DNA of 5,266 bases from an uncultured Porphyromonadaceae bacterium (lineage in GTDB: Bacteria; Bacteroidota; Bacteroidia; Bacteroidales; Muribaculaceae). The DNA is taken from NCBI GenBank assembly GCA_947178565.1, contig CAMWYV010000104.1:1-5266 (forward strand), written 5' to 3'. The translations under genes were made by a program, and so were the position numbers. Under the pieces are notes generated by a model. That model worked only from the letters and a program-made list of their open reading frames with translations, ran no database searches and had not been told where the DNA came from. Shown here in pieces: positions 5,264 through 5,266 of the stretch. Within the stretch, counting starts at the first letter, position 1. Each line of letters begins with the position of its first letter.

Positions 5264-5266
5264 TAT

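Noticed and set aside
1..5266. Mobile element, CRISPR array, toxin-antitoxin or defence genes
   Set aside because: No transposase, terminal repeats with target duplications, regularly spaced repeats or additional ORFs are present; nearly all of the window is two housekeeping stress genes.

Overview
The window looks like a chromosomal segment from a Bacteroidales bacterium, a gut-type Bacteroidetes and possibly a Muribaculaceae relative. Both proteins read as Bacteroidetes versions of their families. Neither start codon has a Shine-Dalgarno sequence, the leaders are A/T-rich, and there is a TAnnTTTG-type -7 element at the right edge. The family-level placement is a guess; the order is fairly secure.

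Layout, left to right. Positions 1-383 hold no convincing gene: an A/T-rich stretch, a strong hairpin (62-124) with a T-rich tail on the minus strand, short repeats, and the intrinsic terminator of htpG (318-359). Positions 384-2432 (minus) encode HtpG, the bacterial Hsp90 chaperone. Positions 2433-2544 are a compact regulatory gap with a nested inverted repeat, a terminator-like hairpin and a close match to a sigma-54 -24/-12 promoter. Positions 2545-5079 (minus) encode a ClpC-type Hsp100 unfoldase, the ATPase partner of ClpP. Positions 5080-5266 form the clpC leader and promoter region, with a second and even better sigma-54-like promoter. A housekeeping-type -7 element on the plus strand at the very end points to a divergent gene outside the window.

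Both genes run in the same direction (clpC then htpG) and act in cytoplasmic protein quality control. ClpC unfolds proteins for degradation and HtpG remodels or holds clients. The hairpin between them suggests two transcription units rather than a simple operon. The most interesting signal is that each gene is preceded, at a sensible distance, by TGGCA-N6-TTGCT with exactly 10 bases between the GG and GC doublets, the hallmark of RpoN (sigma-54) promoters. This suggests activator-dependent control of both chaperone genes instead of the CtsR, HrcA/CIRCE or sigma-32 control known elsewhere. I saw no CIRCE element and no tandem CtsR box upstream of either gene. I found no defence system, mobile element, CRISPR array or RNA gene, and both proteins are intact ordinary family members. 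The novelty, if any, is in the regulation.
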